Shown in pieces: positions 1-9,094 of a stretch of DNA of 64,000 nt (the first letter of the stretch is position 1; every line of letters starts with the position of its first letter). The notes below the pieces were generated by a model. It was given only the letters and a program-made list of their open reading frames with translations, was not told the DNA's origin and searched no databases. The position numbers and the translations under genes are program-made. This DNA comes from Chitinophaga pinensis (GTDB lineage: Bacteria > Pseudomonadota > Gammaproteobacteria > Burkholderiales > Burkholderiaceae_C), in assembly GCA_943326015.2 (NCBI GenBank), contig CALPRQ020000007.1:36774-100773 (forward strand), in the 5' to 3' direction.

Positions 1-2009
1 CGTGCCACCAGCGCTCCACCACGCTCGTTCAAGTGGTCGTCGTCGAAGTACAGAGGCTGACCGTCGGCCTCGGCGCGGCACCATCCAGCAGGTCTGGTGT
101 CGCAGAAAAGGTCAGCCACCGGCATCAAACGCAGATTGGGGTGCTTGCGCATTGCCGATTCGAACTGCTCCAGTACCCAGGCATGCCGCTTCACATAAGC
201 GGAATAGGGGGTCTGAACCGGGCCGCCACCGTAGCGTGACCGCTTGATCATTTGCTCGGGTACATGCCAGCCGACTTCAGGAACTGGTGCCACAAGCACT
301 ACGGGTACACCCAGTCCGTCCAGCCAACCCAGCCAGGTCTGCAGTGCTTCGGCTTTGTGGCCTCTGTCGTGACCACGCTGGTTGTCCTGGGTGACTCCGA
401 CTTTCAGCGGGCAGCGCGTGGTTTCCCGACCACCGATCGTGTTGTCGAAAAGACATCCAGTTTCATCCTTCGCTCCCATGATCGACAAGCCGTAGCTCCA
501 GCGCAGCGACACCACGACGGCATCGATCTGCTTGTCGCGCAGGAATGGGCCTAGATCACGGGCAAAGAACCTCTCGCAGCGTTTCCAATCGGCAAAATCG
601 GCTTGTGGTGCCATCAGGGTCGGGATGTTCTTGCAGTCGCCAAAACGGATGTAATGAACACCCCAGGTGGAAGCCGGAAATACTTGCTGTATGCCATGGT
701 TGAGCATGTCGGCATGCGAATCGCCCCACCAGGCAAAGCGATGCAAGGGGGAGCTGGCGCCTATGTTGTCGCTGAACCGGCCTATGTGCACTCCACCTAC
801 TTCATGGCTGGTTCTGGGCAGTCTGGTCACGCCGTCCCCTTCGTAGCTCAGCCAGGCGCGTTCCTGTGGCGTGAGCCGCTGCGGCAGGCCATCTGTCTCG
901 TGCAGCAGCAAGCCAGTCGCTGTCAGCAATGCGGCCACGACACCACAACTCCACAGTAAAGGCTTGGTCGGCACCTGCTGAGCCTTTCGCACCGGTTGCT
1001 CGAAGTGCACCAGGGACAGGCGTGCCAGTATCACCGTGGGCAACATGAGGACCAGCAGCAGCCCAGGGCTGGGCGCGTCGAGCAGGCGCAGCCGCGTGAA
1101 AGCCATGACCGGCTGATGCAAGAGGTAAAGCCCGTAAGAGAGCAGGCCGATCCAGACCAGTGGCGCCGAGGACAGCATCTTGCCCACCCGGGTGCCGGGT
1201 GCCGTCACCAGCAATACGGCGGTGGCGAGCACCGGCAGCATGGTCAAGGGACCGGGCCAGGAAGTCTGTTCGTCCAGGCTCAGGATAGCCAACAGCAGCA
1301 GTCCCAGCGAAGCGACAGCGAGCAGTTCGCGTGGGAGACTATTCCCTGTCCAGCGGCCCGCCGTCCACTTCGCGCAGAGCGTGCCGATCAGCAACTCCCA
1401 GAAGCGTTGTAGCGGCAGGTAGAAGCTGGTGGGCTCAGGCTGGCGCGTCAGCCAGATCGCGTAGGCCAGCGATGCCAGCGTCACGAGCAAGAGCACCGCA
1501 TCCACCAGCCTGTGCTTGCCATTGCGTACCCATCGGTACAGCAGCCAGGCCAGCAGCGGGAAACTGAGATAGAACTGCTCCTCCACCCCCAGCGACCAGG
1601 TGTGGACCAAGGGCATCTCTTCCACGCCGGGCGAGAAGTAATTGATGGTTATGTCGAACAGTAGGTTGCTGGCCGACAGCGTGGCGGCCACCATGCTCTG
1701 GCCGAAGTTCTGGAACGGGTCTGGCATCATCCAGAACCAGGCGAACGGCAGGCACAAGGCCATGGTGAGCAGCAGCGGTGGCACGATGCGGCGAAAGCGC
1801 CGCTCGAAAAAATGCCGGAACGAGAAATCACCGCGAGCCAGACCGGAAAGCACGATGCCACCGACCAGATAGCCCGAGATCACGAAGAACACATCCACGC
1901 CCACGAAGCCACCGCCTGCCCAGGGGACGCCCGCATGGAACAGGATGACCGACACCACGGCCACGGCGCGCAGGCCATCGATGTCGGGTCGATAAGCTGC
2001 AACGGTCAC
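1..2009 (-). CDS. OafA/YrhL-type acyltransferase 3 with SGNH domain (3' end off window)
   Basis: Integral membrane O-acyltransferase expected to transfer acetyl or another acyl group onto the exopolysaccharide. The reverse strand reads from a GTG at 2009 to the window edge without a stop, about 669 residues. The N-terminus has the family hallmark RPDIDGLRAVAV followed by GVDVFFVISGYL, then a run of roughly ten hydrophobic segments. The C-terminal half carries SGNH hydrolase blocks: WWGDSHADML near residue 430 and DDDHLNERG near residue 660, supplying the catalytic Ser and the Asp/His pair. The GTG overlaps the TGA of the preceding GNAT gene (GTGA), so translation is probably coupled. Only the last residues are missing. 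The acyl group and sugar acceptor cannot be read from sequence. Confidence 0.88.
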   Translation of the reverse strand, partial: MTVAAYRPDIDGLRAVAVVSVILFHAGVPWAGGGFVGVDVFFVISGYLVGGIVLSGLARGDFSFRHFFERRFRRIVPPLLLTMALCLPFAWFWMMPDPFQNFGQSMVAATLSASNLLFDITINYFSPGVEEMPLVHTWSLGVEEQFYLSFPLLAWLLYRWVRNGKHRLVDAVLLLVTLASLAYAIWLTRQPEPTSFYLPLQRFWELLIGTLCAKWTAGRWTGNSLPRELLAVASLGLLLLAILSLDEQTSWPGPLTMLPVLATAVLLVTAPGTRVGKMLSSAPLVWIGLLSYGLYLLHQPVMAFTRLRLLDAPSPGLLLVLMLPTVILARLSLVHFEQPVRKAQQVPTKPLLWSCGVVAALLTATGLLLHETDGLPQRLTPQERAWLSYEGDGVTRLPRTSHEVGGVHIGRFSDNIGASSPLHRFAWWGDSHADMLNHGIQQVFPASTWGVHYIRFGDCKNIPTLMAPQADFADWKRCERFFARDLGPFLRDKQIDAVVVSLRWSYGLSIMGAKDETGCLFDNTIGGRETTRCPLKVGVTQDNQRGHDRGHKAEALQTWLGWLDGLGVPVVLVAPVPEVGWHVPEQMIKRSRYGGGPVQTPYSAYVKRHAWVLEQFESAMRKHPNLRLMPVADLFCDTRPAGWCRAEADGQPLYFDDDHLNERGGALVA

Positions 2010-2971
2010 AGCAATTCCAAGTCAGAGAAGCGCAGATGCCATTGGTCGGCTGAGGGCACCGGGCTGTTGACCTCGCGTGAATGCAGGTGCAGCACCGGTT
2101 TCGGGATCGGCAGGCTTCCGCCCCGCAGCAGTTCCGGCCAGCGGGCCGCACTGTGGGTGGGACGCCAGACCCAGTAATCGACGCCCTGGCGCACGGACAG
2201 CGGCATGGAGCGCAAGGCTTGCGATACCTGCAGTCCCGGCGCCAGCGACAAGACGCCTTCACGCAAGCCCTTGCGGCTGTGCACGCGAACGGCACCCAGC
2301 AGCTTGTCCTTGACGATGACGGGGTGGTAGCTGGCCACCGGGCAGGTCGATAGCCTCCAGACCAAAGTCTCCGGGCTCCAGTCGGTGCCGAGGTCCGAAG
2401 TCTTCCAGGCCTCGGCAAGCCCGGCCCAGTCGCCGTGATCGAAAACCGACCAGTCGGCAGCAGCCGGCAGCGGTAATTCCTGGACCGGCTTGCCGGCCGC
2501 CCGTCGTGCCAGCCTTGAAGCGCCAGCCAGGCCGTTGGGGCGAATGCCGGCTGACAGGGGGGCCACAGCTACCCAGCCCATCTTGCGGTAGCCCGGACCG
2601 CTCTTGCCATTGGGCGTGTTGAACACGATGTCGGTGCCATCGGCTCGCAGGTATTCCAGGCCTTCCAGCGTCAGCTTGCTGAAGATGCCCTTGCCCTGGT
2701 GCGCCGGGTGGGTGGCGGTGTCGACCGCGCGCGCGCAGGCCCAGCGCCGCCCCTGGCCATCGACCAGGCGCCAGCGCATGAAGGCGCGCAGGCCGATCAG
2801 CTTGTCGTCCTCGAATGTGCCCAGCACCAGGCTGCGCCCGAAGGGGTTGTCGACATGCTTCCAGCTCCACCAGTCCGCCTGGCGCGAGCCCTGTGGGCCT
2901 TCGCCCAGGGATTCGGTAGCCAGTTCCAGCAGCGCGGGCTGGTCCGCTTCACTCAATTCGCGAATGATCAT
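2006..2971 (-). CDS. GNAT-family acyltransferase (EPS cluster)
   Basis: A 321-residue protein of the GNAT fold. It starts MIIRELSEADQPALLEL and has the acyl-CoA loop region around THPAHQGKGIFSKLT, matching the GNAT motif A pattern (Q/R-x-x-G-x-G/A). GNAT proteins of this size in EPS loci are thought to acylate amino sugars, but the substrate is not known here. The start was chosen because ATG 2971 lies in an ATGA overlap with the upstream deacetylase stop and has a strong GGGAGG Shine-Dalgarno; a start 30 nt upstream is possible but unsupported. It follows a NodB-type deacetylase gene, the same functional pair seen again at 7.3-9.1 kb. Confidence 0.85.
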   Translation of the reverse strand: MIIRELSEADQPALLELATESLGEGPQGSRQADWWSWKHVDNPFGRSLVLGTFEDDKLIGLRAFMRWRLVDGQGRRWACARAVDTATHPAHQGKGIFSKLTLEGLEYLRADGTDIVFNTPNGKSGPGYRKMGWVAVAPLSAGIRPNGLAGASRLARRAAGKPVQELPLPAAADWSVFDHGDWAGLAEAWKTSDLGTDWSPETLVWRLSTCPVASYHPVIVKDKLLGAVRVHSRKGLREGVLSLAPGLQVSQALRSMPLSVRQGVDYWVWRPTHSAARWPELLRGGSLPIPKPVLHLHSREVNSPVPSADQWHLRFSDLELL

Positions 2972-3783
2972 TTGAGCCTCCCTTTGATGCGTTCCACCCA
3001 ATATTCTTCATGGCTGATGCCGTTTCTTATTTTTCGCTCACCCCAGAAACCGGCATCGCTGCCGCGCAAGGGGACGCGGGGCCAGGCCATGCAGGCCAGG
3101 TCGCCCGGGAGTCCGTGATGTGGCAGGCCGGCAAACCCGGCGTCAAAGTAGCTGCCCAGCACACTGGCGGTTTCGGCAGTGAACTTGCCCCTTGGGTAGG
3201 CGTACAGGCGCGGGCGTGGCAGGCCTTCGGCGGCAAAGCGGGTCAGCGCCTTCTCGGTGTCGGCAGCCAGCTCGGCTGCGCTCTGGGTCGGAGCTTCGCG
3301 ATGGGCATGAGAATGTGCCCCCAGGGTGATCCAGGGTGAGTCGGCCATCGCGCGCAGTTGCTCCCAGCTGCAGGGCCGGTAGCGGCTGCGATCGACCGCA
3401 AAGCTGACTGGGGGCTCACCAGTGTCGATGAAGTGGGTGGGAACGAAGAGTACGACCGGCAGTTGCAAACGCTGCAGCAGCGGCCACAGGTGATCGTGTG
3501 CATCGCTGAAGGCGTCGTCTACCGTGATCAGTGCGAGCGGGCGATTGTCTCGTGCAGGGGACAGGAATTCCGATCCATGCAAGACACGATAGCGCGCAGC
3601 GATGCTGTGCAGCCAGGATTGCGCCTGTGCCGGGGTGACCTCGAGTTCGCTGCAGGCATCGGGCATCAGGCGATGCAGCGTGAACACCGTCACCGGAGCA
3701 CGCCGCGAGGGCGAGGGTGCGATGGCACTGAAAGCCTTGACGCCATGCCAGGCCAGGGATTTGAGCTGGTGGCCCAGGCTCAT
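2968..3783 (-). CDS. polysaccharide deacetylase (NodB/CE4-like)
   Basis: A 271-residue CE4-type deacetylase, predicted to remove N-acetyl groups from a sugar of the polymer or its lipid-linked precursor. The metal-binding elements are visible: TVDD at residues 87-90 (usual form TFDDG) and HSHAH at 157-161, the His-x-x-x-His pair. The Phe and Gly of the TFDDG motif are replaced by Val and Ala, a deviation worth noting although both aspartates remain. ATG 3783 overlaps the stop of the upstream Wzy-like gene by four nucleotides, which fixes the start; the longer open frame upstream only shadows the neighbour. No clear secretion signal is seen. Confidence 0.85.
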   Translation of the reverse strand: MSLGHQLKSLAWHGVKAFSAIAPSPSRRAPVTVFTLHRLMPDACSELEVTPAQAQSWLHSIAARYRVLHGSEFLSPARDNRPLALITVDDAFSDAHDHLWPLLQRLQLPVVLFVPTHFIDTGEPPVSFAVDRSRYRPCSWEQLRAMADSPWITLGAHSHAHREAPTQSAAELAADTEKALTRFAAEGLPRPRLYAYPRGKFTAETASVLGSYFDAGFAGLPHHGLPGDLACMAWPRVPLRGSDAGFWGERKIRNGISHEEYWVERIKGRLK

Positions 3784-5051
3784 GCCGGGCTCCGGAAACC
3801 GCGCTGCGGTTGCAAGGGGCGCCGGATTGACAAGCCCGGATTCTGGCCAGTCAGCGGAACTCGTTGGTAGCGCGCAGTGCGCGCGGCGCAGGCAATGGCC
3901 GCCAGCGCATAACTGAACTTGGCGCGATGGCGGATGGCCGTGCCCGCGTTGCTGGAACCGAAGGCGTAAGCCAGCGCAATGGTCATCACCACGCCCAGCA
4001 CCATCAGCACCTTGGGAGACAAGGCGTTGGCCTTGTAGGCGCGCCACAATTCCCGGAAGCAGAAGGCATACAGCAGCACGTCCAGAAAACCCAGTACATG
4101 CCCGGCCGAGCGGATGTCCCAGGGCAGCGGCGAGAAAAAGAAGTAGATCAGGCGCAGCGGTACGCTGGCGGCCACGTCGCCGTAGCCCTCAACGGCGAAA
4201 TCCTGCAAGTAGGCAGAGCCGCCTCTGGCGGCCTGTATCGAGGCGGTGTTGAGCTGCTTGACCAGATTGCCGCTGCCGACCTCGCTCACCTTGTTCAGGC
4301 CGACTTCGCCAACCAGGCCTCCGGCCATGCTGACCAAGGCCAGGAACAAAGCCAGTAGCACCAGGTTCCAGATCATGTTGGGCCTGGGCTGGCCCGGAAG
4401 GCGGCTCGCGAACATCTGGAACACAAAGACACCAGCCCCCAGTCCGCCAATGCCGACGATCATGCCGCCATGGAACATGGCCGCCACGCTGCACCAGAAC
4501 GTGAACAGCAGCATGCCCGTGGCCGTGGCGTGACTGCGCTGGCCAGTCAAGGCAACCAGGCCCAGCATGAAGGGCAGCACCAGGATCATCTCGCGCAGCG
4601 CCACCACCGAATACTGTGCGGTCGAAGGCACCAGGGCCATGATCAGCGCGGCCCGCTTGGCCTGGCTGCGGTCGGCACCGCAGTTGAGCGCCAAGCGATA
4701 GGCCAGCGCCACGATCGTCAAGCCCATGCTGATGTTGATCAGTTCCATCACCAGGATGGAGTTGCCGAACAGCGACAGCATGGCTCCCATCAGTGCGCTG
4801 AAACCGGTGCTGTGCGTGACGGTGAATTCAGCCAGTGCACCGTCGAAGCCCAGGCGGGAAAAGTTCTGCGCCTCCATGAAAAAGGTCCTGGCGTCGCCGC
4901 GCCCAGGCAGCAGCACGAAGAACTGATGGTGGATTAGCAGCAGCAGCATCCGCACTGCCCAGGCCTGCAGCATGACACCCCGGATCGTCGGATAGCGCAT
5001 GCCGAAGGCCAGTGCCACCAGCAAGGTCAGGGAAAAGAGCAGTATCAGCAA
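3780..5051 (-). CDS. multi-spanning membrane protein, candidate Wzy-like EPS polymerase
   Basis: A 423-residue protein dominated by hydrophobic segments (about nine to eleven), starting LLILLFSLTLLVALAFGM, with a larger hydrophilic loop around residues 240-300. It sits among glycosyltransferase genes and is the only polytopic protein of the cluster that is neither an acyltransferase nor the ABC transporter, so the O-antigen/EPS polymerase role (Wzy or EpsG-like) is inferred by elimination. No catalytic signature was recognised. No ATG fits the first membrane segment: a TTG at 5051 with GAAGG eight bases upstream is the best start, overlapping the end of the upstream glycosyltransferase by 7 nt; ATG 5000 is the alternative. 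Confidence 0.7.
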   Translation of the reverse strand: MLILLFSLTLLVALAFGMRYPTIRGVMLQAWAVRMLLLLIHHQFFVLLPGRGDARTFFMEAQNFSRLGFDGALAEFTVTHSTGFSALMGAMLSLFGNSILVMELINISMGLTIVALAYRLALNCGADRSQAKRAALIMALVPSTAQYSVVALREMILVLPFMLGLVALTGQRSHATATGMLLFTFWCSVAAMFHGGMIVGIGGLGAGVFVFQMFASRLPGQPRPNMIWNLVLLALFLALVSMAGGLVGEVGLNKVSEVGSGNLVKQLNTASIQAARGGSAYLQDFAVEGYGDVAASVPLRLIYFFFSPLPWDIRSAGHVLGFLDVLLYAFCFRELWRAYKANALSPKVLMVLGVVMTIALAYAFGSSNAGTAIRHRAKFSYALAAIACAARTARYQRVPLTGQNPGLSIRRPLQPQRGFRSPA

Positions 5052-6148
5052 GCGGCAAACCTTCGATAGAGTTGGGCGAACTGAGCGGCCACGATAGCCG
5101 GCGAGAAGGTCCGGTGGGCATATTCGCGCGCCGCATGCAGGTCGGGCAGCCCGCCTGCCAGCACCTGATCGAGCGCTGCACGCAATCCATCGGCATCGCC
5201 CGCAGCAACCAATATCCCGCGGTTGTCGGCCAGCAACTCGGGCACGCCGCCGACGTTGGTGGCCACGACCGGCAGGCCGGCGCCCAGTGCTTCGACGATG
5301 ACACCGGGTTGGCCTTCGATACGGCTGGTCAGGATCAAGGCGCGCGCGCACTGCATGTGTTCAGCCACGCTGGCCGCCGATACATTGCCAATAAATGCTA
5401 CTTGCGATGCCCATGGATAGGATGCTACCACGCTATGCCATCTAATTCTCTCGGGTCCATCCCCTAGTAAAAATAGGAGCAATGCTGGGTTGTCGGCCAG
5501 CAAGGGGCCAACCGCCTGCAAGGCCAGGCCATGGTCCTTTTCCGGCGTGAAGGCGCCCACCATCAGCAGCACCTGGGGGCGTTCGTGCCAAGGCCTGATG
5601 TCACCCGAGACGAGCGGGACGATGTTGGGTATGACTTCGATGGGAGGCTGTAGGCCGGGGTGCATGGAACGCAGGTCGTCCGCGCAAGCCTGCGCAATCG
5701 AGGCCACCGCCTGACAGCGATTCAGAAAGAAATCCTGCACGGCAGTGACGACTCTGCGACCGCGTAGCCAAGGCGAGGCCAGGCTGGCCTGCCGGTAGAA
5801 GATGGTGGCGCGGCGACCACGCCAGCGCAGCAGCCAGGCGGTGAATACCGCGACCCACAAGGTGCGGCCGGCATTGGCCTGCAGGATCAAGGCTTCGCTG
5901 GCCGGCAACGCGGCCAGGCGAGCCGCCAAGCGGGTCGCCGCCAGCAGGCAACGCGGCAGCGACAGCGAGCGGCCCTGCAGCAGGCAGGCATCCACAGGCA
6001 ATTCCCCGCGCCCCTCTGCCAAGGCGATCAGTTGCGCATCGATGGGCAACGCGGGCTCGCCGTGGCGGGGCAGTTCCTCCGTCAGGCGGGTGGCAAACAG
6101 TTCGGCGCCGCGCCGTTCGCGGTGGTTAATGAGTTGTACGACCTGCAC
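5045..6148 (-). CDS. glycosyltransferase family 4
   Basis: A 367-residue GT-B retaining glycosyltransferase for assembly of the EPS repeat unit on a lipid carrier at the inner membrane. The C-terminal nucleotide-sugar domain shows VGAFTPEKDHGLAL, the GDGPER loop, and the ExxxE-type stretch SRIEGQPGVIVEALGAGLPV, followed by VATNVGGVPELL. GTG 6148 is chosen as start because CAGGA precedes it by about seven bases and the frame upstream has no better codon; the start lies 23 nt inside the end of the previous gene. Donor and acceptor sugars are unknown. Confidence 0.87.
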   Translation of the reverse strand: MQVVQLINHRERRGAELFATRLTEELPRHGEPALPIDAQLIALAEGRGELPVDACLLQGRSLSLPRCLLAATRLAARLAALPASEALILQANAGRTLWVAVFTAWLLRWRGRRATIFYRQASLASPWLRGRRVVTAVQDFFLNRCQAVASIAQACADDLRSMHPGLQPPIEVIPNIVPLVSGDIRPWHERPQVLLMVGAFTPEKDHGLALQAVGPLLADNPALLLFLLGDGPERIRWHSVVASYPWASQVAFIGNVSAASVAEHMQCARALILTSRIEGQPGVIVEALGAGLPVVATNVGGVPELLADNRGILVAAGDADGLRAALDQVLAGGLPDLHAAREYAHRTFSPAIVAAQFAQLYRRFAAC

Positions 6149-7292
6149 GACGGTTCCTGGCCACGACCGATTGAAAGAATGCCAGCATGCCCTGGCAGGA
6201 TGCCTCGAGCGTGAAACGCTCCAGGAACAGCTCGCGACCCCGGGTCCCCAGGCGCTGGGCCAGATCCGGTTCATCCAGCATCCGATTCATCGCGGCGGCA
6301 ATGCTCTCGGGACGCTTGGGGTCGCAGAGCAGGGCGCTGCGATCGGGCTCGCAGCCTTCGCGCAAGCCGTCAAGGTCGGAGCAGATCACCGGTAGCTCCG
6401 CCTCCATGGCCTCGATCATGGCGCCGCTCAGGCCCTCGTAGTGGGAAGGCAGCACGAAGACATCGGCGCAGCGCAGCAACTCAGACACATCGCTGCGGTG
6501 ACCCAGGCTCAGGATGGCGTCGCGTGCCGGACTGACTTCGAGTCGTTGCTGAATCTCGGCGCTGGAGTTGCCTTCACGTCCGACCAGCAGCAGGCGTGCA
6601 TCCGGGTGTCCTTGCCAGACTGGCTCGAAAGCGGCGATCAAGCCGAGGTGGTTCTTCTGGTGCTCCTGCCGAGCCACATGGATGAACACCCATGCGCCAT
6701 CCGGCAGGTTCAGCATGTGGCGCAGCCGTTGACGGCCATCTTCGACATGGATTTCAGGTCGACCGCGGTAAACGACCGTGATGTCCTCAGGATGAAGGTG
6801 TAGATGCTCCGCAGCGTTGAGCCCGGCGGAACGGGTCACGGCATGAACCATGGGCGAGGCCAGCCGATGCGAAATCCTGTCCATGCGCTTGACTAACTCA
6901 AGCTTCCAGGGCTTGACGCCCCGGTCTTGCTGGCGCTGTGGTCCGTAGGAATTGTTGACGATGCTGCAGGATAGCCCCAGATTTGATCGAAAACCCGAGA
7001 GTGAAAGGCAACGAGCCAATATGTCGCTGGAAAATAGGCAGCTGTGCAAGATATCGAATTCTTTACGTGCCAGCAGCTGCCTCAAGCTGTTGACACGTTG
7101 CCACCAATTATTTCCCAGGTAACTTACTGCAACTCCATGGCTGATGACTTCATCGGAAAATCCAGGGCGTCGATCGTGGAGCATGGCAACGTGGACATCA
7201 TGCCCATGCTGCTTCAGCCAAATGGAGAGGTGCGCCGTCGAACGCTCGGCTCCACCCGGACCTAACCCATCAATCAACAAGCAGATTTTCAC
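6126..7292 (-). CDS. glycosyltransferase family 4
   Basis: A 388-residue GT4 enzyme. The N-terminus MKICLLIDGLGPGGAERSTA has the glycine-rich acceptor-domain loop typical of WaaG/WbaZ-like transferases. The C-terminal half carries HVARQEHQKNHLGLIAAF, LLLVGREG and the donor-binding HYEGLSGAMIEAMEAELPV. It likely adds one sugar of the EPS repeat unit. It lies 5 nt after the polysaccharide deacetylase stop and overlaps the next glycosyltransferase, so it belongs to the long operon. Sugar specificity cannot be assigned. Confidence 0.88.
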   Translation of the reverse strand: MKICLLIDGLGPGGAERSTAHLSIWLKQHGHDVHVAMLHDRRPGFSDEVISHGVAVSYLGNNWWQRVNSLRQLLARKEFDILHSCLFSSDILARCLSLSGFRSNLGLSCSIVNNSYGPQRQQDRGVKPWKLELVKRMDRISHRLASPMVHAVTRSAGLNAAEHLHLHPEDITVVYRGRPEIHVEDGRQRLRHMLNLPDGAWVFIHVARQEHQKNHLGLIAAFEPVWQGHPDARLLLVGREGNSSAEIQQRLEVSPARDAILSLGHRSDVSELLRCADVFVLPSHYEGLSGAMIEAMEAELPVICSDLDGLREGCEPDRSALLCDPKRPESIAAAMNRMLDEPDLAQRLGTRGRELFLERFTLEASCQGMLAFFQSVVARNRRAGRTTH

Positions 7293-7297
7293 GGTTG

Positions 7298-8236
7298 TCA
7301 GCTGTTTCTGAGTGCGCGCGCCTGGGTGTCGCGGCGAATGAGGTGATAGATGCGGCTGTGCCAGCCCGAAGCGATGAAGACGAAGCGCCAGATCGAGGCG
7401 TAGTCATCCATGCGAAGTCGCGAGATCAAGGGCATGCTTGCATTGAGCTGCGAGGCAGGCATGGTGCGATGGTCGAACAGAAAAACCGAAGACGCTTGGG
7501 CTTCGGCAGCTGCCTGCAAGGCATCTGGATTGAAGTTGCCGTTGGGCAAGGCAAAGGCTACCTGCGCAAAGCCAAGCTGCTTTTTCACTGTGGCGATACT
7601 GCCGCTGACTTCTCGCTGTACCTGTTCTGCCGAGCACATGTCCAGGCAAGGGTGACTGACGCTGTGTGCGCCGATCTCCATGCCCTGCTTCATGGCCGCA
7701 CTCAATTCGCTCCATTCGGGATTCCTGGCTGGACGAGATGCGGAGACATGTTCCGAAACAAAGGTTTTACGATCCGTGTCGGGCAGCGTCTTCAGTCTGG
7801 CGATCAGTGCCTGGCTGCTGGAAAAGCGTTGTCCATGAATTTCAAGGTTGGAATTCTGTTGCCATGCGCGGCTGCTGGTCACCCACCAGGGTTCAGTTCT
7901 GGAACCGATCCAGTCTGTGACCACGAACAAGGCAGATGGCATGCCGTGAGACGCGAGAACTGGCGCTGCCCGGTCGAGAACGGACGGGTCGCCATCGTCA
8001 AAGGTAATGAGTACTCGGGGCCTGGTCGAAAGACTGTGATGCTTGTGCTTTTCCGCCAGCAGTTGTCCCAGGCCCAGTACCTCCGCGGATCTGTTCAGAA
8101 CAGCCATATGCTGGCTGAAACGCTGGGCATTGCTGACGGCGTGGTAGCAGAGGACGCGAAACGAAGTTCCAAACAGCCAGTCGTGCAGCGTGCCCAGTAT
8201 CCTCAACGCCTGTGCGGCCAGAAAGACTTGGGTCAT
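7298..8236 (-). CDS. polysaccharide deacetylase (NodB/CE4-like)
   Basis: A 312-residue CE4 deacetylase with the canonical TFDDG at residues 78-82, followed by the HSVSH metal-binding element near residue 193 and a conserved-looking ALPNGNFN stretch (the usual P-x-G-x-x block). It probably de-N-acetylates an amino sugar of the polymer or precursor. ATG 8236 overlaps the TGA of the preceding GNAT gene (ATGA). Unlike the second deacetylase of this cluster, all core residues of the TFDDG motif are intact. No signal peptide is evident, though a hydrophobic N-terminal stretch (FLAAQALRILG) might anchor it. Confidence 0.87.
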   Translation of the reverse strand: MTQVFLAAQALRILGTLHDWLFGTSFRVLCYHAVSNAQRFSQHMAVLNRSAEVLGLGQLLAEKHKHHSLSTRPRVLITFDDGDPSVLDRAAPVLASHGMPSALFVVTDWIGSRTEPWWVTSSRAWQQNSNLEIHGQRFSSSQALIARLKTLPDTDRKTFVSEHVSASRPARNPEWSELSAAMKQGMEIGAHSVSHPCLDMCSAEQVQREVSGSIATVKKQLGFAQVAFALPNGNFNPDALQAAAEAQASSVFLFDHRTMPASQLNASMPLISRLRMDDYASIWRFVFIASGWHSRIYHLIRRDTQARALRNS

Positions 8237-9060
8237 AGCGTGTCAAGGAAAGCCAATGGACTGATCTGGTTGAGCACCTCCAGCGTCTGTTCATGTGTCT
8301 GGCCAGGGCGGCCGATCACATGGCCGCTTGGCCGTGAGTAGCGAGGCAGCATGGACCGGTCTGGCTCAGTCGCCAGGACGATTCTGTAGCCCAGGGGCAT
8401 GGGGGCACGGGAAGTCGCAGCACCGTGGCGTGAGAGCACGCCACACAGGTTTTCCCTGTGGACAAAGAAGTATTCGGGGTGAACGGAAAAGCTGTAGTCT
8501 GGTCGATTGAAACGATGCTGGAGGTAGGCAATCAGTCCTGGATCGCTCGCCCCATGGAGACTGGACAAGGCCTCCAGCTTCAAGCGTCTGGAGGGTCGCC
8601 AGCCGAAGCCACGTACCGTCATGGTTTCCATCAGGACGGGCCAACCCAGCTTTTTCCAGGGATTGAGGGCCGCAGTATTGGGGAATCCGATGATGAGATC
8701 TTCCTTTGGTAGTTCATCCAGGATTCTTTGGTTGACCTCGGCGAACAGGCCTTTTCCTCTCGCTGCAGGAGATGTCACGATATCGCCTGGTTGCCAAACT
8801 GGTTGTTTCGTCCTCAGGTTTTCAGGCATTCTGAAGAAGCTGCTGACCGCCATCAAGTCACCAGATTCGTTCAAGGCCGCGAAGACAACTGATTCTCCAA
8901 GAGGCGAGCCAAAGTGTTTTCTCTTCAGTTCAGCTGCTGCATGAGAGTAGCCTAGTTCACTTTGCAGTAGCCGGTGCCAATGTGCGATCTGTAGATCATC
9001 ATGGGCTCGAAGTTGCCTGAAGGTCAGTGGCGAGTCGATCGGGCTTTTCAGTGGCATCAT
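8233..9060 (-). CDS. GNAT-family acyltransferase (EPS cluster)
   Basis: A 275-residue GNAT-like protein. The acyl-CoA-binding region is recognisable at SPAARGKGLFAEVNQRI (R-G-K-G type loop) and is followed by the family-typical NTAALNPWKKLGW. It is related in architecture to the GNAT at 2.0-3.0 kb. Several in-frame starts exist between 9114 and 9057; ATG 9060 is preferred because AGGAGA precedes it by eight bases, leaving 34 nt after the upstream glycosyltransferase stop. It is translationally coupled (ATGA) to the downstream deacetylase, suggesting a deacetylate/re-acylate pair acting on the same amino sugar. This role is inference. Confidence 0.82.
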   Translation of the reverse strand: MMPLKSPIDSPLTFRQLRAHDDLQIAHWHRLLQSELGYSHAAAELKRKHFGSPLGESVVFAALNESGDLMAVSSFFRMPENLRTKQPVWQPGDIVTSPAARGKGLFAEVNQRILDELPKEDLIIGFPNTAALNPWKKLGWPVLMETMTVRGFGWRPSRRLKLEALSSLHGASDPGLIAYLQHRFNRPDYSFSVHPEYFFVHRENLCGVLSRHGAATSRAPMPLGYRIVLATEPDRSMLPRYSRPSGHVIGRPGQTHEQTLEVLNQISPLAFLDTL

Positions 9061-9094
9061 GGTGGCTCTCCTGATTTCCGCTTGCATGAGAACT

